Assembly (NCBI GenBank): GCA_934631005.1
Contig: CAKTXA010000021.1
Location: 1 to 46,718, forward strand
Direction: 5' to 3'
Source of the DNA: an uncultured Oscillospiraceae bacterium
Lineage (GTDB): Bacteria > Bacillota > Clostridia > Oscillospirales > Oscillospiraceae
Length of the DNA stretch: 46,718 nucleotides
The translations under genes were made by a program, and so were the position numbers. Positions 6,652 to 13,210 of this stretch are shown here, one piece after another. Position 1 is the stretch's first letter, and each line of letters opens with the position of its first letter. The notes beneath the pieces are model-generated. The model did not search any database and was not told the origin of the DNA. It was given only the letters and a program-made list of their open reading frames with translations.

Positions 6652-8205
6652 TCAGCCCAGCAGGGCCGTCTGCATCAGCAGATTGCAGAGCATCTGCGCG
6701 ATCTCGCAGCGCAGCACGGCCAGGCCCGGCTGCTGCGCCTGCTCCGGCGACATGATCTCCTTTTGCAGGCAGAACGCCACGGCGCTTCTGGCCCAGTCGG
6801 ACACGCCCTCCGGCGCGCCGGAGCCGTCCGCCGCGGTGTCGAGCCCGCACAGCGCCGCCGCGCGTGCGAGCATCACGGCCGCGTCCTGCCGGGTGATGCT
6901 GCTGTCGGGGTTGAATTTACCGTCGCCCACGCCGCGCACGATGCCGTAGGCCGCCGCCGTGTCCACATACGGGGCGTACCACGCGCCCTCGGCCACGTCC
7001 GCGAACGTGCCGCGGTATTCGGCCTCCAGCCCCAGCGCGCACGCCACGATCTTGGCGAATTGCGCACGGGTCATGGTGCTGTCGGGGCTGAAGCGCCCGC
7101 CGCCCACGCCGCTGATGATGCCGTAGGAGCCGAGGATGCTGACGGCGTCGCGGTTTTCATGCGACTCGGTGTCGGAAAAGACCGCACCGTTTTTCTGAAG
7201 CTGCGCCGCCTTTACGCCGGAGCCGAGCGCCGGGGCGCTCGTCAGCGCGATGTCGCGCAGGTCAAAAAAGTCCGGTTCCCTGTTCTGTGCCCGCTGCACG
7301 GCGCAGAGCGCCTGAAGCGCCTGACAGGTGGCGGTCACGGTGGGATGGAGCGTTGCGAGGAAGCCGCCGGAGGTGTCCTGATAGGTCAGGAGCTTATCGA
7401 GCGCCGTCGCGCCGTTTTTGGTAAAGCGGTCGTCGTCCGCCGCAATGTCCAGCGCACACAGTGCGAGCAAGACCTGCGCCGTGGGCTCGGACGAGGGGGT
7501 CGACCAGGCGGTGAAGCCGCCATCGTCCTGCTGCAAAGCGGACAGGCACTCGACGCCGAGCGCTGCGGCGTTCGCCACCTGCGACTGATCTCGGTAATTT
7601 GCCAGCGCCTGGAGCACCTGCGCCGTTGTGGCGGCGTCGGCCTTGCCGCCATGCAGCGCCCAGCCGCCGTCGGGCAGCTGCGCGTTGAGAATGGCGCTGA
7701 GATACAGCTCGCGCGTGGCCTGCGTGGTCACGCTCGCGACCTGCGGGATGTTGTAGTCCGAGCAGTCGAGCGTGCGCAGCGCGGTCAGAACGCCCGGCAG
7801 GCCCGTTTGCGCGCAGGCGTCAAAATCGCTCAGCGCGGTGAGCAGGTCCTGCCCGCAGAAGCTGGTGGGGTCAGTGCCCATCGCGCGCAGCGCCAGCGCC
7901 GCGCGGGCAAATTCGCCGGTGCGGCCGCGCCCCGTGGGGCTGCCGTTTTCGATCAGCTCCGCCGCCACGCTTTGCAGATATTGCAGCCGGTAGCCCGCCG
8001 GGAGCTGCGCGCCGCTGCGCACGAGCGTGAACATCACATGATCCGCCGCGCCGCCGGACGTGCCGCGCGGCACAGAATCCAGCAGATACTGCTGCGCACC
8101 GGCCGCGGCCGCGGCCGTCTCATCCGTCCCGGCGGCCAGCGCCGCGGGGCAGAGCGTGAGCAGGATGCAGGCAGCCAGCAGCCCGGCAAAGAATTTTTTC
8201 ATCAT
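6652..8205 (-). CDS. Secreted alpha-barrel (terpenoid-cyclase/prenyltransferase-repeat) protein with SLH domains
   Basis: The 517-residue protein has a signal peptide (about 1-25). A helical region follows in which QLPDGGWALHGG, QQDDGGFTAW and YQDTSGGFLATLH mark squalene-cyclase/prenyltransferase-type repeats, the fold also used by the alpha domain of transcobalamin. Residues from about 335 contain three S-layer homology repeats (GVGGGRFSPDSTMTRAQFAK, GVGDGKFNPDSSITRQDAAV and a weaker third), which bind pyruvylated cell-wall polymers. Polar enzyme signatures of real terpene cyclases are not apparent, so a binding role is more likely. It has its own promoter and GGGAGG 8 nt before the ATG. Together with the next gene it looks like a split surface-displayed transcobalamin; this is inference. 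Confidence 0.85.
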   Translation of the reverse strand: MMKKFFAGLLAACILLTLCPAALAAGTDETAAAAAGAQQYLLDSVPRGTSGGAADHVMFTLVRSGAQLPAGYRLQYLQSVAAELIENGSPTGRGRTGEFARAALALRAMGTDPTSFCGQDLLTALSDFDACAQTGLPGVLTALRTLDCSDYNIPQVASVTTQATRELYLSAILNAQLPDGGWALHGGKADAATTAQVLQALANYRDQSQVANAAALGVECLSALQQDDGGFTAWSTPSSEPTAQVLLALCALDIAADDDRFTKNGATALDKLLTYQDTSGGFLATLHPTVTATCQALQALCAVQRAQNREPDFFDLRDIALTSAPALGSGVKAAQLQKNGAVFSDTESHENRDAVSILGSYGIISGVGGGRFSPDSTMTRAQFAKIVACALGLEAEYRGTFADVAEGAWYAPYVDTAAAYGIVRGVGDGKFNPDSSITRQDAAVMLARAAALCGLDTAADGSGAPEGVSDWARSAVAFCLQKEIMSPEQAQQPGLAVLRCEIAQMLCNLLMQTALLG

Positions 8206-8248
8206 AGTATGAGCCTCCCTTCGGAAGTTCTTTATTATTATTTACCGC

Positions 8249-8277
8249 AGTGTAACATATTTGACGCTTTTCTGCAA
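8249..8277 (-). promoter_or_regulatory. Promoter of the SLH/DUF4430 pair
   Basis: On the minus strand TTGCAG (complement of 8272-8277) is 17 bp from TACACT (complement of 8249-8254). The pair can therefore be expressed apart from the cob operon that ends 15 bp upstream. Confidence 0.7.
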
Positions 8278-8293
8278 GTAAATAGAATATTCC

Positions 8294-8662
8294 TTATTTG
8301 ATCCGTTCGCCCAGCCCAAAAAATACGCGCCAGACCTCGTCAGCGCTCTGCGCAAGCGCCGCGGCCAGCCGCCCCGTCCGCTCGCGCCACGCGCGCGCTT
8401 CGGCCTCCAGCGGCACCACGCCGCAGGAAATATCGTCAAAGATCAGAATTTTCTCCGCCAGCGCGGGCTCGCGCAGCAGCGCCGTCTCGTCCCGCCCCTC
8501 GCGTATACAGCGCAGCACGTACTGTTCCACGTGACACAGCGCTTTTTTGGAAAGATCGGGCGCGGAGAGCGCGCAGTCGCAGATCTCCTCCGGCGCGAGC
8601 GCGAAGCGCTCCATGGCGAACCGGCGCTTACTCTGATACGCGCCGCCTGTGATCAGGATCAT
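8294..8662 (-). CDS. CobU-related protein with degenerate P-loop
   Basis: This 122-residue protein starts at ATG 8662 behind GAGGAGG with 8-nt spacing; an in-frame start further upstream would overlap cobS and lacks a ribosome site. The N-terminus ILITGGAYQSKRRFA aligns with the CobU nucleotide-binding loop but lacks its second glycine. The C-terminus (ISCGVVPLEAEARAWRERTG, then DEVWRVFFGLGERIK) matches the end of CobU. The middle section with the guanylylated histidine is missing, since CobU is about 180 residues. It follows cobS by 13 bp in the cob operon. It may be a pseudo-enzyme partner of CobU or carry part of its activity; the catalytic state is unknown. Confidence 0.8.
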   Translation of the reverse strand: MILITGGAYQSKRRFAMERFALAPEEICDCALSAPDLSKKALCHVEQYVLRCIREGRDETALLREPALAEKILIFDDISCGVVPLEAEARAWRERTGRLAAALAQSADEVWRVFFGLGERIK

Positions 8663-8675
8663 AGCAGAATCCTCC

Positions 8676-9410
8676 TCAGAATGTGCACAGGCAAAGAATG
8701 CCCGCAAGCTCGCCGAGCGTCAGCGCAAAGCCCGATACATCGCCGGACATCCCGCCGAGCTGCCCCTTTCCGTACAGCGCCGCCAGCCACACGCAGAGCG
8801 CTCCCGCGCCGAGCGAAGCCGCCCGCGCGCCGCAGAGCAGCCCTCCCGCGATGAACGCGAGCGCGAGCCACAGCGCAAGGCATACGCACTGCGGCGCTTT
8901 GTTCTCCCGTGCGAAGTCGCCGCCGTACTGGCTGGCAGCCATCGGGCGCATCGTGCTCACGCACAGCCCTGCCGCCGCGCGCGTGCACACCGGCAGCAGA
9001 AGCAGCGCCCACGCGCTGCTTTTCGCGTCCAGCGTGCAGAACGCCGCGAATTGCAGTAAAAATAAGATCGCCAGCCCGATCACCGCGAACGCGCCGACGT
9101 GCGAGTCCTTGAGGATCTTCTGCCGCACGGCCAGCTCCCGGCGCGACAGGATCGCGTCGCAGCAGTCCATGTAGCCGTCCAGATGCAAAAAGCCCGTCAC
9201 AACGAACGGCGCCGCGCATAAAAGCGCCGCCGTCAGCATCGACTCCGGCAGACGGCACAGCACCCACAGCACCGCGCCCACGAGCAGCCCCACGAGCGGA
9301 AAGTAGACGATCATCCAGCTGCGCGCGGCTTCGTCCCATTTGCGGCTGGGGCAGGGGACGATGCAGAACATCCCCCAAGCCATGCACAGCGCGCGCCATT
9401 GCTTTTTCAC
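8676..9410 (-). CDS. cobS: Adenosylcobinamide-GDP ribazoletransferase CobS
   Basis: The 244-residue protein starts at GTG 9410, which overlaps the cobU stop in GTGA and is preceded by GGAGAG; the family match begins at once (VKKQWRALCMAWGMFCIVPC). It is strongly hydrophobic with about six membrane segments and has the conserved acidic motif LHLDGYMDCCDAI and the RPMAASQYGG stretch. CobS (cobalamin synthase) joins adenosylcobinamide-GDP to alpha-ribazole (phosphate) at the membrane in the last step of nucleotide loop assembly. It lies in the order cobT-cobU-cobS, which supplies both substrates. Confidence 0.94.
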   Translation of the reverse strand: MKKQWRALCMAWGMFCIVPCPSRKWDEAARSWMIVYFPLVGLLVGAVLWVLCRLPESMLTAALLCAAPFVVTGFLHLDGYMDCCDAILSRRELAVRQKILKDSHVGAFAVIGLAILFLLQFAAFCTLDAKSSAWALLLLPVCTRAAAGLCVSTMRPMAASQYGGDFARENKAPQCVCLALWLALAFIAGGLLCGARAASLGAGALCVWLAALYGKGQLGGMSGDVSGFALTLGELAGILCLCTF

Positions 9411-9946
9411 TCCAGCCACTCTCCTTTGAACCAATGCGGCACGCCGCAGCACACGTCTGCGGCGGCGTCGCACACGCGGCACAGCGCCGCGCCGATCATG
9501 CCGAGCGCCTGCCGGTAGCGCTCCGTCCAGTCGCCGTAATCCCTGCCGTCGGCAAAAATATTGTCGCAGACGAACACGCAGTTTTCCGTCCGCGCGGCAA
9601 ACTCCATCAGCTCGCGCGCAAGGCGATCCCCGGCGGCCTCGTCCATCGTGCCGTCCGCGCGGAACATCTCGTTGGATAAAAGCGCCGTCACGCTGTCCAG
9701 CAGAAACACGCCGCCGGGGTCGGCGGCGTCCAGCGCGGCGAGGATCGCCTGCCCGCATTCCACCGTTTCAAAGCCCCAGCCCGCGCGCTCGCGGCGGTGG
9801 CGCGCGATGCGCGCGTCGTCCTCGGCGTCGTGCGGGATCATCGTGGCCAGATAATAGTGCGGCCGCTCCGGCGCCATCGCGCGCGCAATGCGCTGCGCCA
9901 GCATGGATTTTCCGCTTTTGGAGCCGCCCGATAAAAATACGTTCAT
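9407..9946 (-). CDS. cobU: Adenosylcobinamide kinase / guanylyltransferase CobU
   Basis: The protein has 179 residues from ATG 9946, which overlaps the cobT stop (ATGA); an in-frame TTG 12 bp upstream is less likely. It has an intact P-loop (VFLSGGSKSGKS) and the guanylylated-histidine region RIARHRRERAGWGFETVE, followed by LLDSVTALLSNEMF. CobU phosphorylates adenosylcobinamide and then transfers GMP to give adenosylcobinamide-GDP, the CobS substrate. The C-terminus is shortened and diverged (GVPHWFKGEWLE) compared with the usual GLPLRLK ending. That ending is present instead in the small paralogue at 8294-8662, so the two may have divided an ancestral function. Confidence 0.93.
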   Translation of the reverse strand: MNVFLSGGSKSGKSMLAQRIARAMAPERPHYYLATMIPHDAEDDARIARHRRERAGWGFETVECGQAILAALDAADPGGVFLLDSVTALLSNEMFRADGTMDEAAGDRLARELMEFAARTENCVFVCDNIFADGRDYGDWTERYRQALGMIGAALCRVCDAAADVCCGVPHWFKGEWLE

Positions 9947-11037
9947 ATTGAGAAGCAATCCTTTTCGCGGATGGGGGCGAGATAGCCGTCGTCGATCCGC
10001 GCCTCGTCAAATGTTGCCATGCCGTTCATGGCGGCGCACGCCGCCTCCAGCACGCGGAAGCCCAGCGGGCACCCGCTGCCCTCGCCCAGCCGCATCCCGA
10101 GCGTGAGCACGGGCGTGAGCGAGAGCGCCTGCGCGGCAACGGCATAGCCGCGCTCAAAAGAGCCGTGCGATGCAAACAGGAACTCCCGCGCCGCCGGGCA
10201 CAGCCGCACGGCGCACAGCGCCGCCACGACCGAGATAAATCCGTCGATCACCACCGGCAGGCGGCTCTCCGCCGCGCCGAGAAACACGCCCGTCATCGCC
10301 GCCAGATCAAACCCGCCGACCTTCGCCAGCACATCTACGGGGTCATTTGCATCCGGCTTCCACTGCGCCAGCGCCCCGGCCACGACGGCCCGCTTGCGCG
10401 CGAGCGCTTCGTCGGTCACGCCGCCGCCGCGGCCCACGGCGTCCTCCACGGCGCAGCCGGTCAGCGCCGCGAGCACCGCCGCGGACGTGGTGGTGTTGCC
10501 GATGCCCATTTCGCCCACGCCCAGCGCCTGCACGCCGTCGCGCCCCGCCTGCGCGGCAAGCGTCATGCCGGTGTCCAGCGCGGTGAGCGCCTGCTGCACC
10601 GTCATGGCGGGCTCCTTTGCGATATTCCCCGTACCGCGCGCGATGCGGCGGTTCACGATCTGCGGGCAGGTGTAGTCCTGCGCGATGCCCACGTCCACCA
10701 CCACCAGCTCGTCGCCGAAGTGCTGCGCGATGGCACTCGCGCCCGTCACGCCGCGCGTGAGGTTCACGGCCTGCTGCCGTGTGACCGACTGCGGCGCGGA
10801 CGACACGCCCTCGGCCACCACGCCGTTGTCGGCGGCGAGGACATAGATGCGCGTTTTTTCGATCTCATTATAAATACTGCCCGTGATCCCGGCAAGGCGG
10901 ATGGAGATGGTCTCCAGCTCCCCGAGGCTGCCGGGGGGCTTGGCCAGCTGCGCCTGCCGCCGCCGCGCGGCGTCCATCGCCGCGGCATCCGCCGGGCGGA
11001 TGCGTGCGAGCCGCGCGGAAAATGCGTCCCGATTCAT
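9943..11037 (-). CDS. cobT: Nicotinate-nucleotide:dimethylbenzimidazole phosphoribosyltransferase CobT
   Basis: The 364-residue protein starts at ATG 11037, overlapping the previous stop (ATGA). Family motifs are KPPGSLGELE near the N-terminus, AADNGVVAEGVSSAPQSVT, GVGEMGIGNTTTSAA and the catalytic-glutamate region LGMRLGEGSGCPLG. CobT transfers the phosphoribosyl group of nicotinate mononucleotide to a lower-ligand base, giving the alpha-ribotide that CobS uses. The lower base made by this organism cannot be read from the sequence. The length is usual for the family. Confidence 0.96.
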   Translation of the reverse strand: MNRDAFSARLARIRPADAAAMDAARRRQAQLAKPPGSLGELETISIRLAGITGSIYNEIEKTRIYVLAADNGVVAEGVSSAPQSVTRQQAVNLTRGVTGASAIAQHFGDELVVVDVGIAQDYTCPQIVNRRIARGTGNIAKEPAMTVQQALTALDTGMTLAAQAGRDGVQALGVGEMGIGNTTTSAAVLAALTGCAVEDAVGRGGGVTDEALARKRAVVAGALAQWKPDANDPVDVLAKVGGFDLAAMTGVFLGAAESRLPVVIDGFISVVAALCAVRLCPAAREFLFASHGSFERGYAVAAQALSLTPVLTLGMRLGEGSGCPLGFRVLEAACAAMNGMATFDEARIDDGYLAPIREKDCFSI

Positions 11038-11780
11038 AGTAAAAGCCCTTCCTTCAAAAGCCACTCCACCGACGGCCGGGCGGAGAATACCTCCAGCGTG
11101 TACGTCGCCTGCGGCGCAAGCCGCTCCAGCTGCCGGAGGATCGCCGCCATGTCGAGCGCGCCGTCAAACAGCGCCCTGTGCTCGTCGTGCGCGCCGGAAT
11201 TGTTGTGCAGATGCACGTGGGAGCAGTACGGCGCGAGCGCGTCCAGCCACGGCGCAAGCTCGCCGCTCTGGCAAAGCGCGTGCCCCACGTCCAGACACAC
11301 GCGCAGGCGCGAATCGCCGACCAGCGCAAGCGTCCGCAGCAGCACGTCCGGCGATTCCTCCAAAACGTTTTCCACGCAGAAGGTCAGACCGTCCGTTTCC
11401 TCCAGCATCCCGCGCCAGAAGTCCGCCGCCTGCGGGGCGTACCACTCCGGGTAGTAGACGAGCGGGATGAAGCCCGAATGCACCACCATTTTGGAAGCGC
11501 CGCAGCGCTTTGCCAGCGCCGCCGCCTGCAGATAGCGCTTTTTCGTCACCGCCCGCACGAGCGGGTCGATGGCCGCGGGGCACAGCTCCGCAAACGGCGC
11601 GTGAAAGACCCGCCGCGGCACGCGCAGCGACGCATCCAGACTCTCCTGTACCGCCTGCGGCGTGTTTTCCATATTCTCCGCCAGACAGAACTGCGCCAGC
11701 TCCACGCCGAGCCCAAATTCCCGCGCCGTCTCCGCGGCGTCGTCCGCGATGGTCGAGAGATAAAGCTGCTCTTTTTTCAT
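11034..11780 (-). CDS. Xylose-isomerase-like TIM-barrel protein in the cob operon
   Basis: The 248-residue protein starts at ATG 11780, overlapping the Nudix stop (ATGA), and its own stop overlaps cobT in the same way. It belongs to the sugar phosphate isomerase/epimerase (AP endonuclease 2) superfamily. The expected metal-ligand strands are present: FCVENVLEE, CLDVGHALCQSG, SHVHLHNNSGAHDEH and YTLEVFSA. These proteins bind two divalent metals and act on sugars, sugar phosphates or abasic DNA. At this length a sugar isomerase, epimerase or related lyase is more likely than endonuclease IV. Its tight coupling to cobTUS suggests a job in cobamide or lower-ligand metabolism, which is inference. 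Confidence 0.85.
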   Translation of the reverse strand: MKKEQLYLSTIADDAAETAREFGLGVELAQFCLAENMENTPQAVQESLDASLRVPRRVFHAPFAELCPAAIDPLVRAVTKKRYLQAAALAKRCGASKMVVHSGFIPLVYYPEWYAPQAADFWRGMLEETDGLTFCVENVLEESPDVLLRTLALVGDSRLRVCLDVGHALCQSGELAPWLDALAPYCSHVHLHNNSGAHDEHRALFDGALDMAAILRQLERLAPQATYTLEVFSARPSVEWLLKEGLLL

Positions 11781-12340
11781 ACGCGCCCGTCCCGCTCCAG
11801 CAGGAGCTTCGTTTTGAGGATGGCGGTCTGCGTTTTCGCGTCCAGAATGCTGCCGTTCAGAATATCCTGCACCAGCGTGTCCAGCGGCACGCGCTCCAGC
11901 TGCAAAAATTCGTCCGCGTCCAGCTGCTGCTTGCCGAACGTCAGGCCCTGCGCCAGAAACATCTCGATCGTCTCGTCGGAGTAGGCGCACGCGGGCTGGA
12001 ACAGGCCGAGGCTCCGCCAGTGCGCGGCCGCCGCGCCCGTCTCCTCGCGCAGCTCGCGCTGCGCCGCCGCCAGCCGGTCCTCGTCCGGAGCATCGAGCTT
12101 TCCCGCCGGGATCTCCGTGACCACGCGCCCGATGGGGTAGCGGAACTGCCGCTCGATGAGCACGCTGCCGTCCTCCAGCAGCGGCACGACGCACACCGCG
12201 CCCACGTGGCGCAGATATTCGCGCGTGGCCGTCTGCCCGTTCGGCAGGCGGACGGTGTCCTCAAAAACGTGCAGGATCCTGCCGTCAAAAATTTCGCGCG
12301 AGGAAAGCGTCCGCTCGCGCAGGTCGATGGTCTCAGCCAT
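11777..12340 (-). CDS. Nudix hydrolase, ADP-ribose pyrophosphatase type
   Basis: The 187-residue protein starts at ATG 12340. A possible ATG at 12367 is ruled out because it lies inside the promoter -10 region. The family pattern TLSSREIFDGRILHV opens the protein and a Nudix box follows (PAGKLDAPDEDRLAAAQREL then REETG), with one extra residue in the loop compared with the textbook spacing. Relatives cleave ADP-ribose to AMP and ribose 5-phosphate. It is the first gene of the cob operon. A housecleaning role for nucleotide-sugar by-products, or supply of ribose phosphate, is possible but not shown by the sequence. Confidence 0.9.
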   Translation of the reverse strand: MAETIDLRERTLSSREIFDGRILHVFEDTVRLPNGQTATREYLRHVGAVCVVPLLEDGSVLIERQFRYPIGRVVTEIPAGKLDAPDEDRLAAAQRELREETGAAAAHWRSLGLFQPACAYSDETIEMFLAQGLTFGKQQLDADEFLQLERVPLDTLVQDILNGSILDAKTQTAILKTKLLLERDGRV

Positions 12341-12365
12341 GTGTCTCAGCCCCTTTTTCGTTCCC

Positions 12366-12394
12366 ATCTTACCCTTTTCGGCGGGGCTTGTCAA
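12366..12394 (-). promoter_or_regulatory. Promoter of the Nudix-cob operon
   Basis: On the minus strand TTGACA (complement of 12389-12394) is 17 bp from TAAGAT (complement of 12366-12371), putting the transcript start about 20 nt before the Nudix ATG. A leader this short leaves no room for a cobalamin riboswitch. Confidence 0.8.
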
Positions 12395-12525
12395 TTCTTC
12401 ACGCGCTGCGCGCAAAGGAGATTTTTTCCGCGTATCCCGCCGCGCGCCGCGGGCACACTAGCTGCAGAGAGCCGCAGTGCTTTCCAAAGCAAGAATGCCG
12501 ATCTTCCATACGCAAACGGGCGCGA

Positions 12526-12750
12526 CCGTCCGGCAGGCGCATGGACCGGCGCCTTGACCGAAAGCCATGCCTGCAAAACGGACGGAGCCGTGTGCCCGGC
12601 ACTGTCTGCGATCGCCGCGCTTTGCCGGAGCGGCACACGGCAGCGCTCTCCCGGCGGCGTGTGCGTCGGCGCCAAAGGACGCCCCCGCCGCCCCAACCCG
12701 GCAGAAGCCCGGAAAGCAACAAGCTTTCCGGGCTTCGTTTCATGGTTGGG
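12526..12750. other. Multi-hairpin intergenic region, possible structured RNA
   Basis: Four strong stem-loops follow one another with no credible gene. Stem 1 is CCGTCCG (12526-12532) with CGGACGG (12579-12585), containing GCAGG/CCTGC and CATGG/CCATG. Stem 2 is GCCGTGTGCC (12587-12596) with GGCACACGGC (12632-12641), extended by CGGCA/TGCCG. Stem 3 is GGCGG/CCGCC (12653-12689) with inner GCGTC/GACGC. Stem 4 is CCCAACC/GGTTGGG (12692-12750) enclosing a 14-bp hairpin (12704-12736). It does not show the conserved cores of RNase P RNA, tmRNA, 6S RNA or a cobalamin riboswitch. Strand is undecided; no strong promoter is visible on either side. Confidence 0.5.
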
Positions 12751-12756
12751 ACATCT

Positions 12757-13199
12757 TTGTAGGAGAGGGCTTGCCCCTCCCGCTGGTCGGCAGCTGTGGC
12801 CTTTGCACGCACTGCGGCGCGGAATGCACCCCATAGCTTCCCCTGGGGGAAGCTGTCGCCGCAGGCGACTGATGAGGGCCAGGGAGCACTGATGGATAGC
12901 TTAGCATGCTCATCAAAACGTAACTGCTCCCCGACCCTCATCAGTCTGCTCCGCTTCGCTCCGCAGCCAGCTGTCCCTACCCCCTTTGTCCCTGCGGGAC
13001 ATTTCCCCCTGATAGGGGGAATCGGCCCCGAGGGGAAGCCAAGGGGGCTTCCGCAAATCGGCACTGCTCCAAAAGAACGGTAGTACTTCCCAACGGGAGG
13101 GGCAAGCCCCTCCCCTACATTACGACGAATTACTTACTTTTTCACTATTCACTCTTCACTATTACTTCAAATCGCCCCTCCCCTACGTTACGACGAATT
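12757..13199. repeat. Interspersed palindromic repeat, copy 3 (composite)
   Basis: The core is an 18-bp-arm palindrome, GATGAGGGCCAGGGAGCA (12871-12888) and TGCTCCCCGACCCTCATC (12925-12942), with a 36-nt loop shared with copy 6. It is flanked by CTTCCCC/GGGGAAG hairpins and two copies of the CCCCTCCCCTAC-TTACGACGAATT end (about 13110-13133 and 13176-13199), so two elements may be nested. It lies downstream of spoIIE. The stretch from 12757 to 13210 holds no gene. Confidence 0.85.
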
Positions 13200-13210
13200 G
13201 GGGCGGCTGC

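Noticed and set aside
12526..12750. RNase P RNA, tmRNA or 6S RNA
   Set aside because: None of the conserved core sequences (for example GAGGAAAGTCC of RNase P RNA or the tRNA-like ends of tmRNA) are present.
12341..12760. Cobalamin riboswitch in front of the Nudix-cob operon
   Set aside because: The operon promoter leaves a leader of about 20 nt, and neither strand of the upstream hairpin region shows the conserved B12-box or core sequences.
12871..12942. CRISPR or phage attachment site in the GATGAGGG palindromes
   Set aside because: The copies are dispersed single palindromes between genes, with no regular spacing and no integrase beside them.
12391..13064. Possible minus-strand proteins of 147-221 residues over the hairpin and repeat region
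   Set aside because: They consist of translated palindromes, have no ribosome site and overlap the cob promoter.
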